From NCBI GenBank assembly GCA_963665555.2, contig OY762308.1, positions 930,001 through 994,000 of the forward strand: a stretch of 64,000 nt of DNA. The letters are read 5' to 3'. Origin of the DNA: CAXXXW01 sp963665555. Its GTDB lineage: Bacteria; Pseudomonadota; Alphaproteobacteria; Thalassobaculales; Thalassobaculaceae. The notes below the pieces were generated by a model. That model had not been told where the DNA came from. It did not search any database and saw only the letters and a program-made list of their open reading frames with translations. Positions 25,925-35,018 of this stretch are shown piece by piece. Numbering within the stretch: the first letter of the stretch is position 1; every line of letters starts with the position of its first letter. The position numbers and the translations under genes were made by a program.

Positions 25925-28252
25925 ATGGGAACGCCCGCGTCCGATGCCCGCTCCGTCCGCCGTTTCGAGGATGCGCGGTTCCTGACCGGCGCGGGGATTT
26001 TCGCCGCCGATCTCGACCGCGCCGGCGCCCTCCACGCGGCGATCGTCCGCTCGCCGCACGCGCACGCCGAAATCCGCGCCGTCGATACCGCCGCCGCGCG
26101 CGCCGTCCCCGGCGTCGCCGGAGTCCATCTCCAGGCCGATCTCGCGGCGGACGGGATCGGCCCGCTGCCTTGCGTGACGCGCTTCGCCGCCACGCAACCG
26201 CTTGTCGTTCCGCCGCGCCACGCGCTGGCGCGGGGCCGGGTCCGGCATGTCGGGGACCCGGTGGCCCTTGTCCTCGCCGAGACGGCGGAGGCCGCGCGCG
26301 ACGCCGCCGAACTGGTGGACGTGGACTACGCGCCCCTGCCGGCCGTCGTCGATCCCCGCGCCGCGCTGGCCGAGGGCGCGCCGGCGTTGTGGGCGGAGGC
26401 GCCGGGCAATGTCGCCTTCCGGTTCGAGAAGGGCGACCGCCGCGCCGTCGAGGCGGCGTTCGCCTCGGCCGCGCATGTCGTCGAACTGGAGATCGTCAAC
26501 AACCGGGTGATGGCCGCGCCGGTGGAGCCGCGCGCCGGCGTCGCCGCCTTCGATCCCGCGACCGGAACGATGTCGCTGACCTGCTCGGCCCAGGGCGTGC
26601 ACGCGCTGCGCCGGCAACTGGCCGAGTCGGTGTTCCGCTGCCCCGAGGACCGGATGCGGATCGCCGCGCCCGATGTCGGCGGCGGGTTCGGGATGAAGAA
26701 CTTCCTCTATCCCGAATGGGCGTTGCTGCTCTGGGCGGCGCGCCGGCACGGCCGCCGGGTCGCCTGGGTCGCCGAGCGGGGGGAGGACCACGCCGCCGCC
26801 GTCCATGGCCGCGATATATTCGCCGACGCCCGCCTCGCGCTCGACGCCGACGGGCGCTTCCTGGCGCTCTCCGCCGACCTGGTGGCGAACATGGGCGCCT
26901 GCCTCTCCGCCGCCGGCCCGAACGCGGCGACGACCGCGCTGCCGACGGCGATGGGCGGCGTGTACGACATTCCCGCGATCCACCTGCGCTCGACCGGCGT
27001 GTTCACCAACGCCGCGCCGATCGACGCCTATCGCGGCGCCGGCAAGCCGGAGGCCAATTTCATCGTCGAACGGCTGGCCGAGGCGGCGGCCCGGCGCCTC
27101 GGGATCGACCCCGTGGAGATCCGCCGCCGCAACGCCGTCGACGCCTTCCCGCATACGACCGCGATGGGAACGCGGCTCGACGGCGGCCGCTTCCGCCGCA
27201 ATATCGAGGACGCGGCCCGGCTCGCGGACCGGGAGGGCTTCGCGGCGCGGCGCGCGGCCTCGGAACGGGCGGGGCGGCTGCGCGGCCTCGGCTTCGGCTG
27301 CTTCCTCGAAACCGCGCGGGGGACGCCGGCCGAGGGGGCGGAGGTTCGCTTTACGGCGGACGGGCGGGTCGAGTTGCGGGTCGGCACCGAGTCGAACGGC
27401 CAGGGCCACGAGACCGCCTACCGCCAGATCGCCGCCGCCCGCCTCGGCCTTCCGCCGGACGCCTTCGACTACATCCAGGCCGACACCGCCCGTACCCGCA
27501 TGGGCAACGGCCATGGCGGCGCGCGGACGATGCATATGGGCGGCGGAACCATGGTCCTGGCGCTGGAGGAGGCCGTGGCCAAGGCCCGCGCGGTCGCCGC
27601 GACGCTGCTGCAGGCCGATCCGGCGGCGCTGGAGTTCGCCGGCGGGCGTTTCGCCGTTGCGGGAGAGGAGCGTTCCGTCGGCCTGCTCGAAGCCGCCGCC
27701 GCGGCGCGCGACCCGGACCTGGCGCCGGCGCTCGGGGGAAGGGGCCTCGACACCTTCGCGACGCGCGAGGACGCGCCCTTCACCTTCCCCAACGGCTGCC
27801 ATGTCGCGGAGGTCGAGGTCGATCCCGAAACCGGCGCGGTGGCGCTGGCGCGCTACGCGATGGCGGACGATTACGGCGCGCTGGTCAACCCGATGCTGGC
27901 GGAGGGCCAGGTGCACGGGGGCGTCGCCCAGGGGATCGGCCAGGCCCTCGGCGAGATCGCGGCCTACGACGCGGAGTCCGGGCAGTTCCTGAGCGGCTCG
28001 CCGATGGACTACCGGCTGCCGCGCGCCGCCGACCTGCCGGCCTTCGAGACGCGGCTGGCCGAGGACGCGCCGACGGCGGCCAACCCGCTCGGCGTCAAGG
28101 GGACGGGGCAGGCCGGCTGTATCGCCGCGCCGCAGGCGGTCGTGCACGCCGTGCTCGACGCGCTGGCGCCGCTCGGCGTCGCGCATATCCAGATGCCGCT
28201 CGACCCGCAAACGGTGTGGCGGGCGATCCGCCGGGCGCGCGGGGGGCGTTAG
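25925..28252 (+). CDS. Xanthine dehydrogenase family molybdopterin-binding large subunit (orphan)
   Basis: Large subunit of a molybdenum hydroxylase of the CO dehydrogenase/xanthine oxidase family. Of 775 residues, about 15-125 form the a/b hammerhead domain and the rest the two molybdopterin-binding domains (GGGFGMKNFLYPEW, AYRGAGKPEANFIVERL). The loop is AYRGAG, not the AYxCSFR of true form-I CO dehydrogenase, so CO oxidation is unlikely. The motif that normally carries the catalytic glutamate (G-x-G-E-A-G) reads GTGQAG, with glutamine at residue 729 (codon 28109-28111). No FAD or 2Fe-2S subunit genes are nearby, so partners must be elsewhere or absent. Its TAG overlaps the stop of the convergent ligase gene. 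Confidence 0.88.
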   Translation: MGTPASDARSVRRFEDARFLTGAGIFAADLDRAGALHAAIVRSPHAHAEIRAVDTAAARAVPGVAGVHLQADLAADGIGPLPCVTRFAATQPLVVPPRHALARGRVRHVGDPVALVLAETAEAARDAAELVDVDYAPLPAVVDPRAALAEGAPALWAEAPGNVAFRFEKGDRRAVEAAFASAAHVVELEIVNNRVMAAPVEPRAGVAAFDPATGTMSLTCSAQGVHALRRQLAESVFRCPEDRMRIAAPDVGGGFGMKNFLYPEWALLLWAARRHGRRVAWVAERGEDHAAAVHGRDIFADARLALDADGRFLALSADLVANMGACLSAAGPNAATTALPTAMGGVYDIPAIHLRSTGVFTNAAPIDAYRGAGKPEANFIVERLAEAAARRLGIDPVEIRRRNAVDAFPHTTAMGTRLDGGRFRRNIEDAARLADREGFAARRAASERAGRLRGLGFGCFLETARGTPAEGAEVRFTADGRVELRVGTESNGQGHETAYRQIAAARLGLPPDAFDYIQADTARTRMGNGHGGARTMHMGGGTMVLALEEAVAKARAVAATLLQADPAALEFAGGRFAVAGEERSVGLLEAAAAARDPDLAPALGGRGLDTFATREDAPFTFPNGCHVAEVEVDPETGAVALARYAMADDYGALVNPMLAEGQVHGGVAQGIGQALGEIAAYDAESGQFLSGSPMDYRLPRAADLPAFETRLAEDAPTAANPLGVKGTGQAGCIAAPQAVVHAVLDALAPLGVAHIQMPLDPQTVWRAIRRARGGR

Positions 28253-30384
28253 GAGGACGGCTCCTCCGGCCCGTCCCGGCCTTCCGTCGCGGCCTCCCTC
28301 GGAACGATCAGCGCGTCCGCCGCCACCGCGCCCTCGCCGCTCGGCAGGACGATGAACGGGTTTATGTCGATGGAGGCGACCGCGCCGGCGTTGGCGGCGG
28401 CGAAGACCGACAGGCGCGAGAGCGCGTCGGCCAGCGCGTCGATGTCCGCCGGCGGCGCGCCGCGCACGCCGTCGAGGATCGCGCGGCCCCGGATCGAGTC
28501 GATCATGCGCCGCGCCTCGTCCGCGCCGAAGGGGGCGGCGCGGAAGGCGACATCGCCCAGCACCTCGACGAACACGCCGCCCAGGCCGAACATCACGACC
28601 GGGCCGAACGCCGGGTCGTCCGCGACGCCGAGCGCGGTCTCCACCCCGCGCGCCATCGCCGCGACCGACACGCCCTCGATCCGCGCGTCCGGCCGGGCGG
28701 CGCGGGCGCGCGCCAGCAGCGTCCCGTAGCCCTCGCGCGCCGCCGCCTCGCTCCCGACGCCGAGCAGGACGCCGCCGATCTCGGTCTTGTGCGGCAGGTC
28801 GGGCGAGACGATCTTGAGCACGGCCGGACCGCCGACCTCCCGCCACGCCGCCGCCGCCTCGCCGGCGCTCCGCGCCAGCGTCTCGCGGACGGCCGGAATC
28901 CCGGCGGCGGCGAGCACGCGCCTGGCCTCGCTCTCCGAAACGCGCGTCCCCGGCGCGGCGAGCGCCCCTTCGGGGAGCGCCGGCGGCGGGTCCGGCGCGC
29001 CGCGCGCGAAAACGGTCCCGAAATGCCGCAACGCCGCCAGCGCGCGGATGGCCAGCGAATGGTCCTCGAAACACGGATAGCCGAGCGCCTCGTACTCCGT
29101 GCGCGTCTCCGGGGGTCCCATCATGGAGAGCACGAAAAGCTCCTCCGGGTAGTCCCGCCGGAGCGCGGCGAAAATCTCGCGGCTGAGGTCGCGGGTGAAG
29201 GGGGAGGCGGGCAGGCTGCCGACATAGAGCGCGTGGGCGTGGAAGCCGCCCTCGTCGATGGCGGCGCGCAGCCCGACCTCGACGATCCGGCGGTCGGTCA
29301 GCGCCTGGCCGGTGAAATCGACCGGGTTGCCGGCCCCGCCGAAGGGCACCATGTCGAGGATTTTCCGCCGCGCCGTCTCCGGCAGCGGCGCGACCTCGAA
29401 GCCGCGCTTGCTCGCCGCGTCGGCCATCTGCACGCCGATCCCGCCGGAAATCGTGTACAGCCCGATCCGCTCGCCGGCGGGATAGCGGCCGAACTGCGCG
29501 GCGTAGGCGATGTCCGCCATCTCCTCGGTGGTTTCGGCCCGCCACGCGCCGTATTGCGCGAACAGCCCGTCGTACACCGCGTCCGTCCCGGCGAGCGAGG
29601 CGGTGTGGGAGGCGGCGGCGCGCGCGCCCGCTTCCGTCACGCCGACCTTCATGAAGACCACCGGCTTTTCCGCCCGGCGCGCGAGGTCGAGCGCGCGGCG
29701 CATCGCGTCGCCGTCCCGCACGCCCTCGGCGTAGGCGACGATGACGCGGATCGACTCCACGCCGGCGTAGTATTCGACGACCTCGGCGACGGAGACGTCG
29801 GCCTCGTTGCCGGTGGTGACCCAGAGGTTCGCGCCCGCGCCCCGGTTCTGCGTGATCGTGAAGAGATGGGCGCCGTAGGCGCCGCTCTGCGTCACGATGC
29901 CCAGCGGGCCGTTCGGGACCTTGAGGCTCAGCAGCGTGTTGGCGAAGGTGCCGAACCAGCCGATGTCGAGCGTGAACACGCCGAGGCAGTTCGGGCCGAC
30001 GATCCGCATCCCGCTGTCGCGCGCGATGGCGGCGATCTCGTCCTGCGCGCCCCGGCCCGCCGCGCCGACCTCCGCGAAGCCGGAGGTGAAGACGACCGCG
30101 CTCCGGACGCCGGCCCCGGCGCAGTCGCGCAGCACCTCGACCGCGACGCTGGCGGGGACCGAGACGATGGCGCAGTCCACGGGTTCCGGCACGTCGCGGA
30201 TCGAGTCGTGGCAGGCGAGGCCCTGGGCCGTGTCGCGGGCCGGGTTCACCGCGTACAGCCGGCCCTTGTAGCCGCCCTTCTTCATGGACCAGATCGGCCG
30301 CCCGCCGATGCGCGACGGCTCGTCCGAGGCCCCGATCACCGCGACGGAACGCGGCCGCAACAGCGGTTCGAGGGAATGCGGCAT
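28249..30384 (-). CDS. Acetate--CoA ligase family protein (ADP-forming acyl-CoA synthetase)
   Basis: NDP-forming acyl-CoA synthetase that links an acyl-CoA to ADP phosphorylation or the reverse. The 711 residues contain a CoA-binding Rossmann domain (SVAVIGASDEPSRIGG, about 11-130), the succinyl-CoA-synthetase-like domains with the phospho-histidine in ASHTASLAGTD (about residue 265), and a C-terminal ATP-grasp domain (from about 485; VLKIVSPDLPHKTEIGG). All are on one chain, as in the fused archaeal and alphaproteobacterial types. Start ATG 30384 follows CGGAGACC. Substrate may be a branched or aryl acid; unknown. Convergent overlap with the XDH gene. Confidence 0.9.
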   Translation of the reverse strand: MPHSLEPLLRPRSVAVIGASDEPSRIGGRPIWSMKKGGYKGRLYAVNPARDTAQGLACHDSIRDVPEPVDCAIVSVPASVAVEVLRDCAGAGVRSAVVFTSGFAEVGAAGRGAQDEIAAIARDSGMRIVGPNCLGVFTLDIGWFGTFANTLLSLKVPNGPLGIVTQSGAYGAHLFTITQNRGAGANLWVTTGNEADVSVAEVVEYYAGVESIRVIVAYAEGVRDGDAMRRALDLARRAEKPVVFMKVGVTEAGARAAASHTASLAGTDAVYDGLFAQYGAWRAETTEEMADIAYAAQFGRYPAGERIGLYTISGGIGVQMADAASKRGFEVAPLPETARRKILDMVPFGGAGNPVDFTGQALTDRRIVEVGLRAAIDEGGFHAHALYVGSLPASPFTRDLSREIFAALRRDYPEELFVLSMMGPPETRTEYEALGYPCFEDHSLAIRALAALRHFGTVFARGAPDPPPALPEGALAAPGTRVSESEARRVLAAAGIPAVRETLARSAGEAAAAWREVGGPAVLKIVSPDLPHKTEIGGVLLGVGSEAAAREGYGTLLARARAARPDARIEGVSVAAMARGVETALGVADDPAFGPVVMFGLGGVFVEVLGDVAFRAAPFGADEARRMIDSIRGRAILDGVRGAPPADIDALADALSRLSVFAAANAGAVASIDINPFIVLPSGEGAVAADALIVPREAATEGRDGPEEPSS

Positions 30385-30409
30385 GTGCGGGGTCTCCGGG
30401 CGGATGGCG

Positions 30410-30652
30410 TCACGCCACTGGCCCGTAGGCGTCGCGGCGATCGAATAGCTCGCGGCGAACCCGGTTCCAGTCCAGTTCCGGGTCGTCCGGGTCGCCGAGC
30501 CTCTCGGCGGCGGCCGACAGGTCGTCGAGGTCCTCGATATACCGCTCGACGGCCTCCCGAACGATCTCCGCCCGGCCCCGTTCGAGCCGGGCCGCCGCCG
30601 CGTCCAGCGCCTCGACAAGGCCGTCCGGCAGGCGCGCCGCGATCCAGGTCAT
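30410..30652 (-). CDS. Ribbon-helix-helix (CopG-like) protein
   Basis: The 80-residue protein opens with a ribbon-helix-helix pattern: a strand (WIAARLPDGLVEAL), helix (DAAAARLERGRAEIVREA) and a second helix (VERYIEDLDDL), followed by an acidic tail (DPDDPELDWNRVRRELFDRR). Such proteins are dimeric DNA binders, commonly type II antitoxins that pair with a RelE or VapC toxin. No toxin gene is adjacent on either side. GGGAGG lies just upstream of ATG 30652. It may be an orphan antitoxin or an autoregulator; 25 bases separate it from the ligase gene downstream, so it could regulate that gene. Confidence 0.75.
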   Translation of the reverse strand: MTWIAARLPDGLVEALDAAAARLERGRAEIVREAVERYIEDLDDLSAAAERLGDPDDPELDWNRVRRELFDRRDAYGPVA

Positions 30653-30748
30653 GCCGTCCTCCCGTGTCGTTCGACGCCGACGACCCCGGAATAGAGGCGT
30701 CTTCGGCCTGGGTCAACGCGCGGGCCCGGGCCGGCGCGCCGGCGCGGC

Positions 30749-31891
30749 TCAATCGTCCGACAGGGCGCCGGCGGCGCGCAGGGCGGCGATTTCGCCCGTC
30801 GAGAAGCCCCAGTCGGCCAGCGCCTCGTCGTTGTGTTCGCCGGGCCTCGGCGGGGGCGACTGGATCGCCGGCGGCGTGCGGTCGAAGCGCGGGGCGGGGG
30901 CCGGCTGGAGGTGTCCCTCCGGCGCGACGAAAACGCCGCGCGCCCGCGAATGGGGATGCTCCATCACCTCGCCCAGCTCCATCACCGGGGCGAAGCAGAT
31001 GTCCAGTTCTCCCATGGTTTCCGTCCATTCCGCCCGGGTCCTCGTCCTGAAGATGTCCCCGAGCCGGCGCTTCTGCTCCGGCCAGGCGTCGCGGTCCCAC
31101 TGGCGGTCCCAGAGCGGGTCGTCGAGGCCGAGCGTGTCGCGCAGCAGGCGGTAGAATTGCGGCTCCAGCGAGCCGATGGAGATCCACTTCCCGTCCGCGC
31201 ATTCGTAGGCCCCGTAGAAATGCGCGCCGCCGTCGAGCCAGTTCTCGCCGCGCCCGCCGGGCCAGTTGCCGGCGTTGCGAATGGCGAAAATCCCGGCCAT
31301 CAGCAGGGCCGAACCCTCCAGCATCGCGGCGTCGATCGTCTGGCCCCGGCCGGAGCCGCGCGCCTCGAACAGGCCGCAGGCCATGCCGAAGGCCATCATC
31401 ATCCCGCCGCCGCCGAAATCGGCGACGAGGTTGAGCGGGGGGACGGGGCCGCGCTCGCGGTCGCCGATCGCGTCGAGCGCACCAGAGAGCGCGATGTAGT
31501 TGATGTCGTGGCCCGCCACCTGGGCGAGCGGCCCGTCCTGGCCCCAGCCGGTCATGCGGCCGTAAACCAGCCGGGGGTTGCGGGCGAGGCAGGCCTCCGG
31601 GCCGAGGCCGAGCCGCTCCATCACGCCGGGGCGGAACCCCTCGACCAGCCCGTCGGCGCGCTCGACCAGCCGCAGCACGGCCGCCGCCGCCTCCGGCTTC
31701 TTGAGGTCGAGGGCGACGGATTTGCGGCCCCGGTTCAGCACCGCCGCCCGGTCGCGCCCGCCGACCGGGTTCCCGCCCGGCCGGTCCACCCGGACGATCT
31801 CCGCGCCCATGTCCGAAAGCAACATGCAGCAATGCGGGGCCGGGCCGATGCCGACCATCTCGACGATCCTCACGCCTTCGAGGGGACCCAT
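30749..31891 (-). CDS. CaiB/BaiF family (alpha-methylacyl-CoA racemase-like) protein
   Basis: Class III CoA-transferase fold enzyme, here closest to alpha-methylacyl-CoA racemases. The 380 residues begin MGPLEGVRIVEMVGIGPAPHC, a typical racemase opening. Active-site features of characterised racemases are visible: the histidine of GHDINYIALSG, the aspartate of NLVADFGGGGM, and the glutamate in SIGSLEPQFY. The presence of GHDINY and GSLEPQFY favours racemase over formyl-CoA transferase. It would epimerise 2-methyl-branched acyl-CoAs before beta-oxidation, consistent with neighbouring acyl-CoA ligases. Start ATG 31891 is divergent from the AMP-binding ligase. Confidence 0.9.
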   Translation of the reverse strand: MGPLEGVRIVEMVGIGPAPHCCMLLSDMGAEIVRVDRPGGNPVGGRDRAAVLNRGRKSVALDLKKPEAAAAVLRLVERADGLVEGFRPGVMERLGLGPEACLARNPRLVYGRMTGWGQDGPLAQVAGHDINYIALSGALDAIGDRERGPVPPLNLVADFGGGGMMMAFGMACGLFEARGSGRGQTIDAAMLEGSALLMAGIFAIRNAGNWPGGRGENWLDGGAHFYGAYECADGKWISIGSLEPQFYRLLRDTLGLDDPLWDRQWDRDAWPEQKRRLGDIFRTRTRAEWTETMGELDICFAPVMELGEVMEHPHSRARGVFVAPEGHLQPAPAPRFDRTPPAIQSPPPRPGEHNDEALADWGFSTGEIAALRAAGALSDD

Positions 31892-31935
31892 CCGCCTTCC
31901 TTTCCCCGCCCGGCCGGGACCGGGACGGTCCGCCG

Positions 31936-31965
31936 TTGAAACCGCGCGGATAGTAGCGCTATGAA
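31936..31965 (+). promoter_or_regulatory. Candidate promoter of the AMP-binding ligase
   Basis: TTGAAA (31936-31941), 18-base spacer, TATGAA (31960-31965). The predicted transcription start near 31972 lies after the ATG at 31961, which argues for the later ATG at 32003 as the real start of the ligase. Confidence 0.4.
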
Positions 31966-32002
31966 CGCCCGCGATCGACAACCTCGCGAACGGAGGCCGG
32001 CG

Positions 32003-33574
32003 ATGCCCGCCGACACGGACGATCCGCGCCATCCCGGCGTGTACGCGGAGAGGACGCCGGACCGGCCCGCCGTGATCCTGGCCGGGTCCGGCGCGCGGCT
32101 GGATTTCGCGGCGTTCGAGGCGTTCTCGAACCGGTTCGCCCGCCTGCTGCGCGGCCTGGGGCTCGGGCGCGGCGACCGCGCGGCGGTGCTGCTGGAGAAC
32201 CACCTGTTCCACCTGCCGCTGTTCTGGGGCGCGTTGCGGCTCGGCCTGAGGCCGGTCGCCATCCCCACGCATCTCCGGCCGGAGGACATCGCGTACATCC
32301 TCGCGGATTCGGGCGCGCGCGTGCTCGTGACGTCGGCCGCGATGGCCGAGGCGGCGACGGCGCTCCGGTTCGACGGCGCGCCCGAACCGGCGCGCTTCAT
32401 GCTGGACGGGACGCGGCCCGGTTTCGCGGCGCTGGAGGAGGCGCTGGCGGCGCTGCCCGCCACGCCGCCGGAAGGGCAGGCGGAGGGGGTGGAGATGCTC
32501 TACTCCTCCGGCACCACCGGCCGGCCGAAGGGCGTTGAGAAGGACTTGCCGGCCGAACCCTTCGGCTATCCCTCGCCCGGCACGCGCGCGATCATGGGCC
32601 TGTACGGCATCGACGAGAACGCGGTCTACCTGACGCCGGCGCCGCTCTACCACGCCGCGCCGCTGCTGTTCTCGCTGCGCGCGCTCCGTTTCGGCGCGAC
32701 GGTCGTCGTCATGGAGAAGTTCGACGCCGAGGCGTGCCTGCGGGCGATCGGGCGCCACCGCGTCACGCATGGCCAATGGGTCCCCACCATGTTCGTGCGC
32801 ATGTTGCGCCTGCCGGAGGAGGTCCGCGCGGGCTACGACATTTCGAGCCTGCGCTGCGCCATCCACGCCGCCGCGCCCTGCCCGGTCGAGGTCAAGCGGC
32901 GGATCATCGACTGGTTCGGCCCGGTCGTGCGGGAGTATTACGGCGGCTCGGAGGGCAACGGCCTGACCGTTATCGACAGCGGGGAGTGGCTGGCGCGCCC
33001 CGGCTCGGTCGGCCGCGCCATCCTGGGGCGCGTGCGCATCTGCGGCGAGGACGGCGAGGAACTGCCGGCGGGCCGCGAAGGCGGCGTCTATTTCTCCGAC
33101 GGCCCCGCCTTCGCCTACCGCAACGACCCCGGGAAGACGGCGGCCTCGCGCAACCGCCAGGGCTGGAGCACGCTGGGCGATGTCGGCTACGTGGACGGGG
33201 AGGGCTATCTCTACCTCACCGACCGCAAGGCCAATGTCATCATCTCCGGCGGGGTGAACATCTATCCGCAAGAGGCGGAAAACCTTTTGCTTTCGCATCC
33301 CGCCGTGCTGGACGCGGCGGTGGTCGGCGCGCCCGACGAGGAGTTCGGCGAACGGGCGACGGCCGTGGTCCACCCGGTCGATATGGGGCGCGCCGGCCCC
33401 GAACTCGCGGCGGAGCTGATCGCCTGGTGCCGCGCCCGGCTCGGCCCGGTCAAGTCGCCGCGCGCCGTCGATTTCGACGACAACCTGCCGAGGGGCGAAA
33501 ACGGCAAGCTCTACAAGCGCCTGCTGAAGGACCGCTACTGGCGCGGCACGGGCCGCCGGATCGCGGGCGGGTAG
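32003..33574 (+). CDS. AMP-binding acyl-CoA synthetase
   Basis: Adenylate-forming ligase that activates a carboxylic acid with ATP and CoA. The 523 residues show motif A3 as MLYSSGTTGRPKGVEK, the REYYGGSEG motif, the STLGDVGYVDGEGYLYLTDR block with the hinge aspartate, and the C-terminal catalytic lysine in ENGKLYKRLLKDRYW. ATG 32003 has GGAGG six bases upstream, whereas the in-frame ATG at 31961 overlaps a -10-like sequence; the longer form would add 14 unconserved residues. Likely a medium-chain, crotonobetaine or aryl acid ligase; the substrate is unresolved. Divergent from the racemase gene, with which it may act on the same acid. Confidence 0.92.
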   Translation: MPADTDDPRHPGVYAERTPDRPAVILAGSGARLDFAAFEAFSNRFARLLRGLGLGRGDRAAVLLENHLFHLPLFWGALRLGLRPVAIPTHLRPEDIAYILADSGARVLVTSAAMAEAATALRFDGAPEPARFMLDGTRPGFAALEEALAALPATPPEGQAEGVEMLYSSGTTGRPKGVEKDLPAEPFGYPSPGTRAIMGLYGIDENAVYLTPAPLYHAAPLLFSLRALRFGATVVVMEKFDAEACLRAIGRHRVTHGQWVPTMFVRMLRLPEEVRAGYDISSLRCAIHAAAPCPVEVKRRIIDWFGPVVREYYGGSEGNGLTVIDSGEWLARPGSVGRAILGRVRICGEDGEELPAGREGGVYFSDGPAFAYRNDPGKTAASRNRQGWSTLGDVGYVDGEGYLYLTDRKANVIISGGVNIYPQEAENLLLSHPAVLDAAVVGAPDEEFGERATAVVHPVDMGRAGPELAAELIAWCRARLGPVKSPRAVDFDDNLPRGENGKLYKRLLKDRYWRGTGRRIAGG

Positions 33575-33588
33575 GGCGGCGCGACCCT

Positions 33589-34476
33589 CTACGCCGCCTC
33601 CGGATGGGCGTAGACCCGGGGCAGTCCGCGCACGCTGATCCGCCAGAGCAGGCGGCGCGTGTCCCCGGCGTCCGGGTCCGGAAGGTCGATCGGCGTCGCG
33701 GCGTGCATGGTGGAGAGCGTGTCGAAAATCGCGATGTCGCCGACCGAATAGCGGTGCGCGTACACGAAGCGGTCCTGGATCGCGTGCATCTTCAGCTCCC
33801 ACAGGAGCTCGACCGCCTCCCGGTCGTCCATCCCCTCGATGGCGAAGGAGGACTGCCCCGTCGCGTAGAGCGCCTTGCGGCCGGTGACGGGATGGCGCAT
33901 CACCAGCGGATGGTGGCAGGTGGGCACCCGCGCGACCTGGACGCCGGTCTTGAGCGGGCTGGCGACGAACTCGTCGTCGAGCAGCTTGCCCGCGCCGTAG
34001 AGATGCGCGACCCGCAAATCCTCGATCCGCTCCTTCGTGGCGTCGTCGAGCGCGTCGTAGGCGGCGACCATGTTCGCGAAACGGGTCCGCCCGCCGATGC
34101 GGGGCGCGAGGATCGAGTAGAGCATCGTCGCGCTGGCCGGGACCGCCTCGTAGGACTGGTCGGTGTGCCAGAGCGCCGCGCCGTTGCGGATTTCCTCCTT
34201 GCGGTCCTTCTCCTCGGTGTTGCCGACCGCCAGCAGTTCCGGATAGCCGGGCATCCGCATGTGGTCCAGCACATGGGGGATCGGCTCGCCCCACCAGCGC
34301 CCGAATTCGAGATAGGCGCCCTCGCTCAGGCGCTGCTCCTTGACGACGAGGACGCGGTGTTCGTAGAGCGCGTCGGCCAGCGTCCGCATCGTCGCGGCGT
34401 CGAGCGGGCGGGCGAGGTCCACGTCCCGGGCGTTCGCGCCGAACGGGGCGCCGGGGATGGGTTCGATCCTGGCCAT
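33589..34476 (-). CDS. TauD/TfdA family dioxygenase
   Basis: Fe(II)/2-oxoglutarate-dependent dioxygenase. The 295 residues hold the iron facial triad beginning WHTDQSYEAVPASATML (H-x-D near residue 110), the distal histidine in STMHAATPID and the 2-oxoglutarate arginine in TRRLLWRISVRG. ATG 34476 (MARIEPIPGAPFGANARD) was preferred over an upstream frame start because GGAGG lies a few bases before it and the N-terminus matches the family. Family members oxidise taurine, 2,4-D, alpha-ketoglutarate-dependent xenobiotics or small amines; which applies here is not known. Convergent with the ligase gene (14 bases). Confidence 0.9.
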   Translation of the reverse strand: MARIEPIPGAPFGANARDVDLARPLDAATMRTLADALYEHRVLVVKEQRLSEGAYLEFGRWWGEPIPHVLDHMRMPGYPELLAVGNTEEKDRKEEIRNGAALWHTDQSYEAVPASATMLYSILAPRIGGRTRFANMVAAYDALDDATKERIEDLRVAHLYGAGKLLDDEFVASPLKTGVQVARVPTCHHPLVMRHPVTGRKALYATGQSSFAIEGMDDREAVELLWELKMHAIQDRFVYAHRYSVGDIAIFDTLSTMHAATPIDLPDPDAGDTRRLLWRISVRGLPRVYAHPEAA

Positions 34477-34502
34477 GGGGCCTCCTTCCGTTGGCGGGGG
34501 CG

Positions 34503-35018
34503 TCAGAACGCGCCGAACAGGCGCCCGGCCATGGCGAGCATCAGCGCCGCCATGAAACCCATCGCCCATTTCACGACCGCGAACTCGGCCTTGGTGACCA
34601 CGGTGTCCTCGAGACGTTTCAGCCGGTCCGCCAGCGCCGCGATTTCCTCCCTGGTGGGGGTCCGCTCCAGCCGGTCCTCGACCCGTTCCAGCCGATCCTC
34701 GACCCGCGCAAGTCTTTCGTCGAGCGCCTGGACCGCGTCCCTTGTCGGCGTCTCTTCCCTGGTCGCGGTTTCCGCCAGCCGTTCGTCGACGCGCTCAAGG
34801 CGTTCGTCGAGGCGCTCCAGGCGCTCGTCGACACGCTCCAGGCGCTCGTCGAGGCGCGCGATCTCGCCCTTGACGCCGGCGACATCGGCCTTGGTCGCCA
34901 CGCTCTCGATCACGGCGTCGCGCATGGCGGTCACGATGGCGCGGGCGTGCGCGTCGGGGATGCCGGCGTCGGAGAGCGCCTCGGCGGTCTTGAGGGTATC
35001 GAAGGCGAGGGCGGTCAT
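34503..35018 (-). CDS. Coiled-coil membrane-anchored protein (DUF1640/CCDC90-like)
   Basis: The 171-residue protein opens FDTLKTAEALSDAGIPDAHARAI, the conserved start of the DUF1640-type group whose eukaryotic relatives regulate the mitochondrial calcium uniporter. A long coiled coil follows (about 45-140), with seven-residue repeats of the form LDERLERVDERLER and a second run RVEDRLERVEDRLER. The C-terminus has one membrane segment (WAMGFMAALMLAMAGRLF). Bacterial function is unknown; the family is common in prophages and mobile regions but also chromosomal. The repeat part is made of 21-base DNA units that probably vary in number. Confidence 0.8.
   Translation of the reverse strand: MTALAFDTLKTAEALSDAGIPDAHARAIVTAMRDAVIESVATKADVAGVKGEIARLDERLERVDERLERLDERLERVDERLAETATREETPTRDAVQALDERLARVEDRLERVEDRLERTPTREEIAALADRLKRLEDTVVTKAEFAVVKWAMGFMAALMLAMAGRLFGAF
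34781..34864. repeat. Four tandem 21-bp units inside a coiled-coil gene
   Basis: Four consecutive 21-base units begin at 34781, 34802, 34823 and 34844, each close to GCTCGTCGAGGCGCTCCAGG on the plus strand. They encode the coiled-coil heptads (minus strand), so one unit equals one heptad and expansion or contraction would keep the frame and coil register. Confidence 0.85.

Noticed and set aside
26170..31050. Other long open frames opposite or offset to real genes (also 32734-36363, 47673-51863 upstream part)
   Set aside because: Arg/Pro/Gly/Ala-rich translations without domains; they coincide with well-supported genes in other frames.
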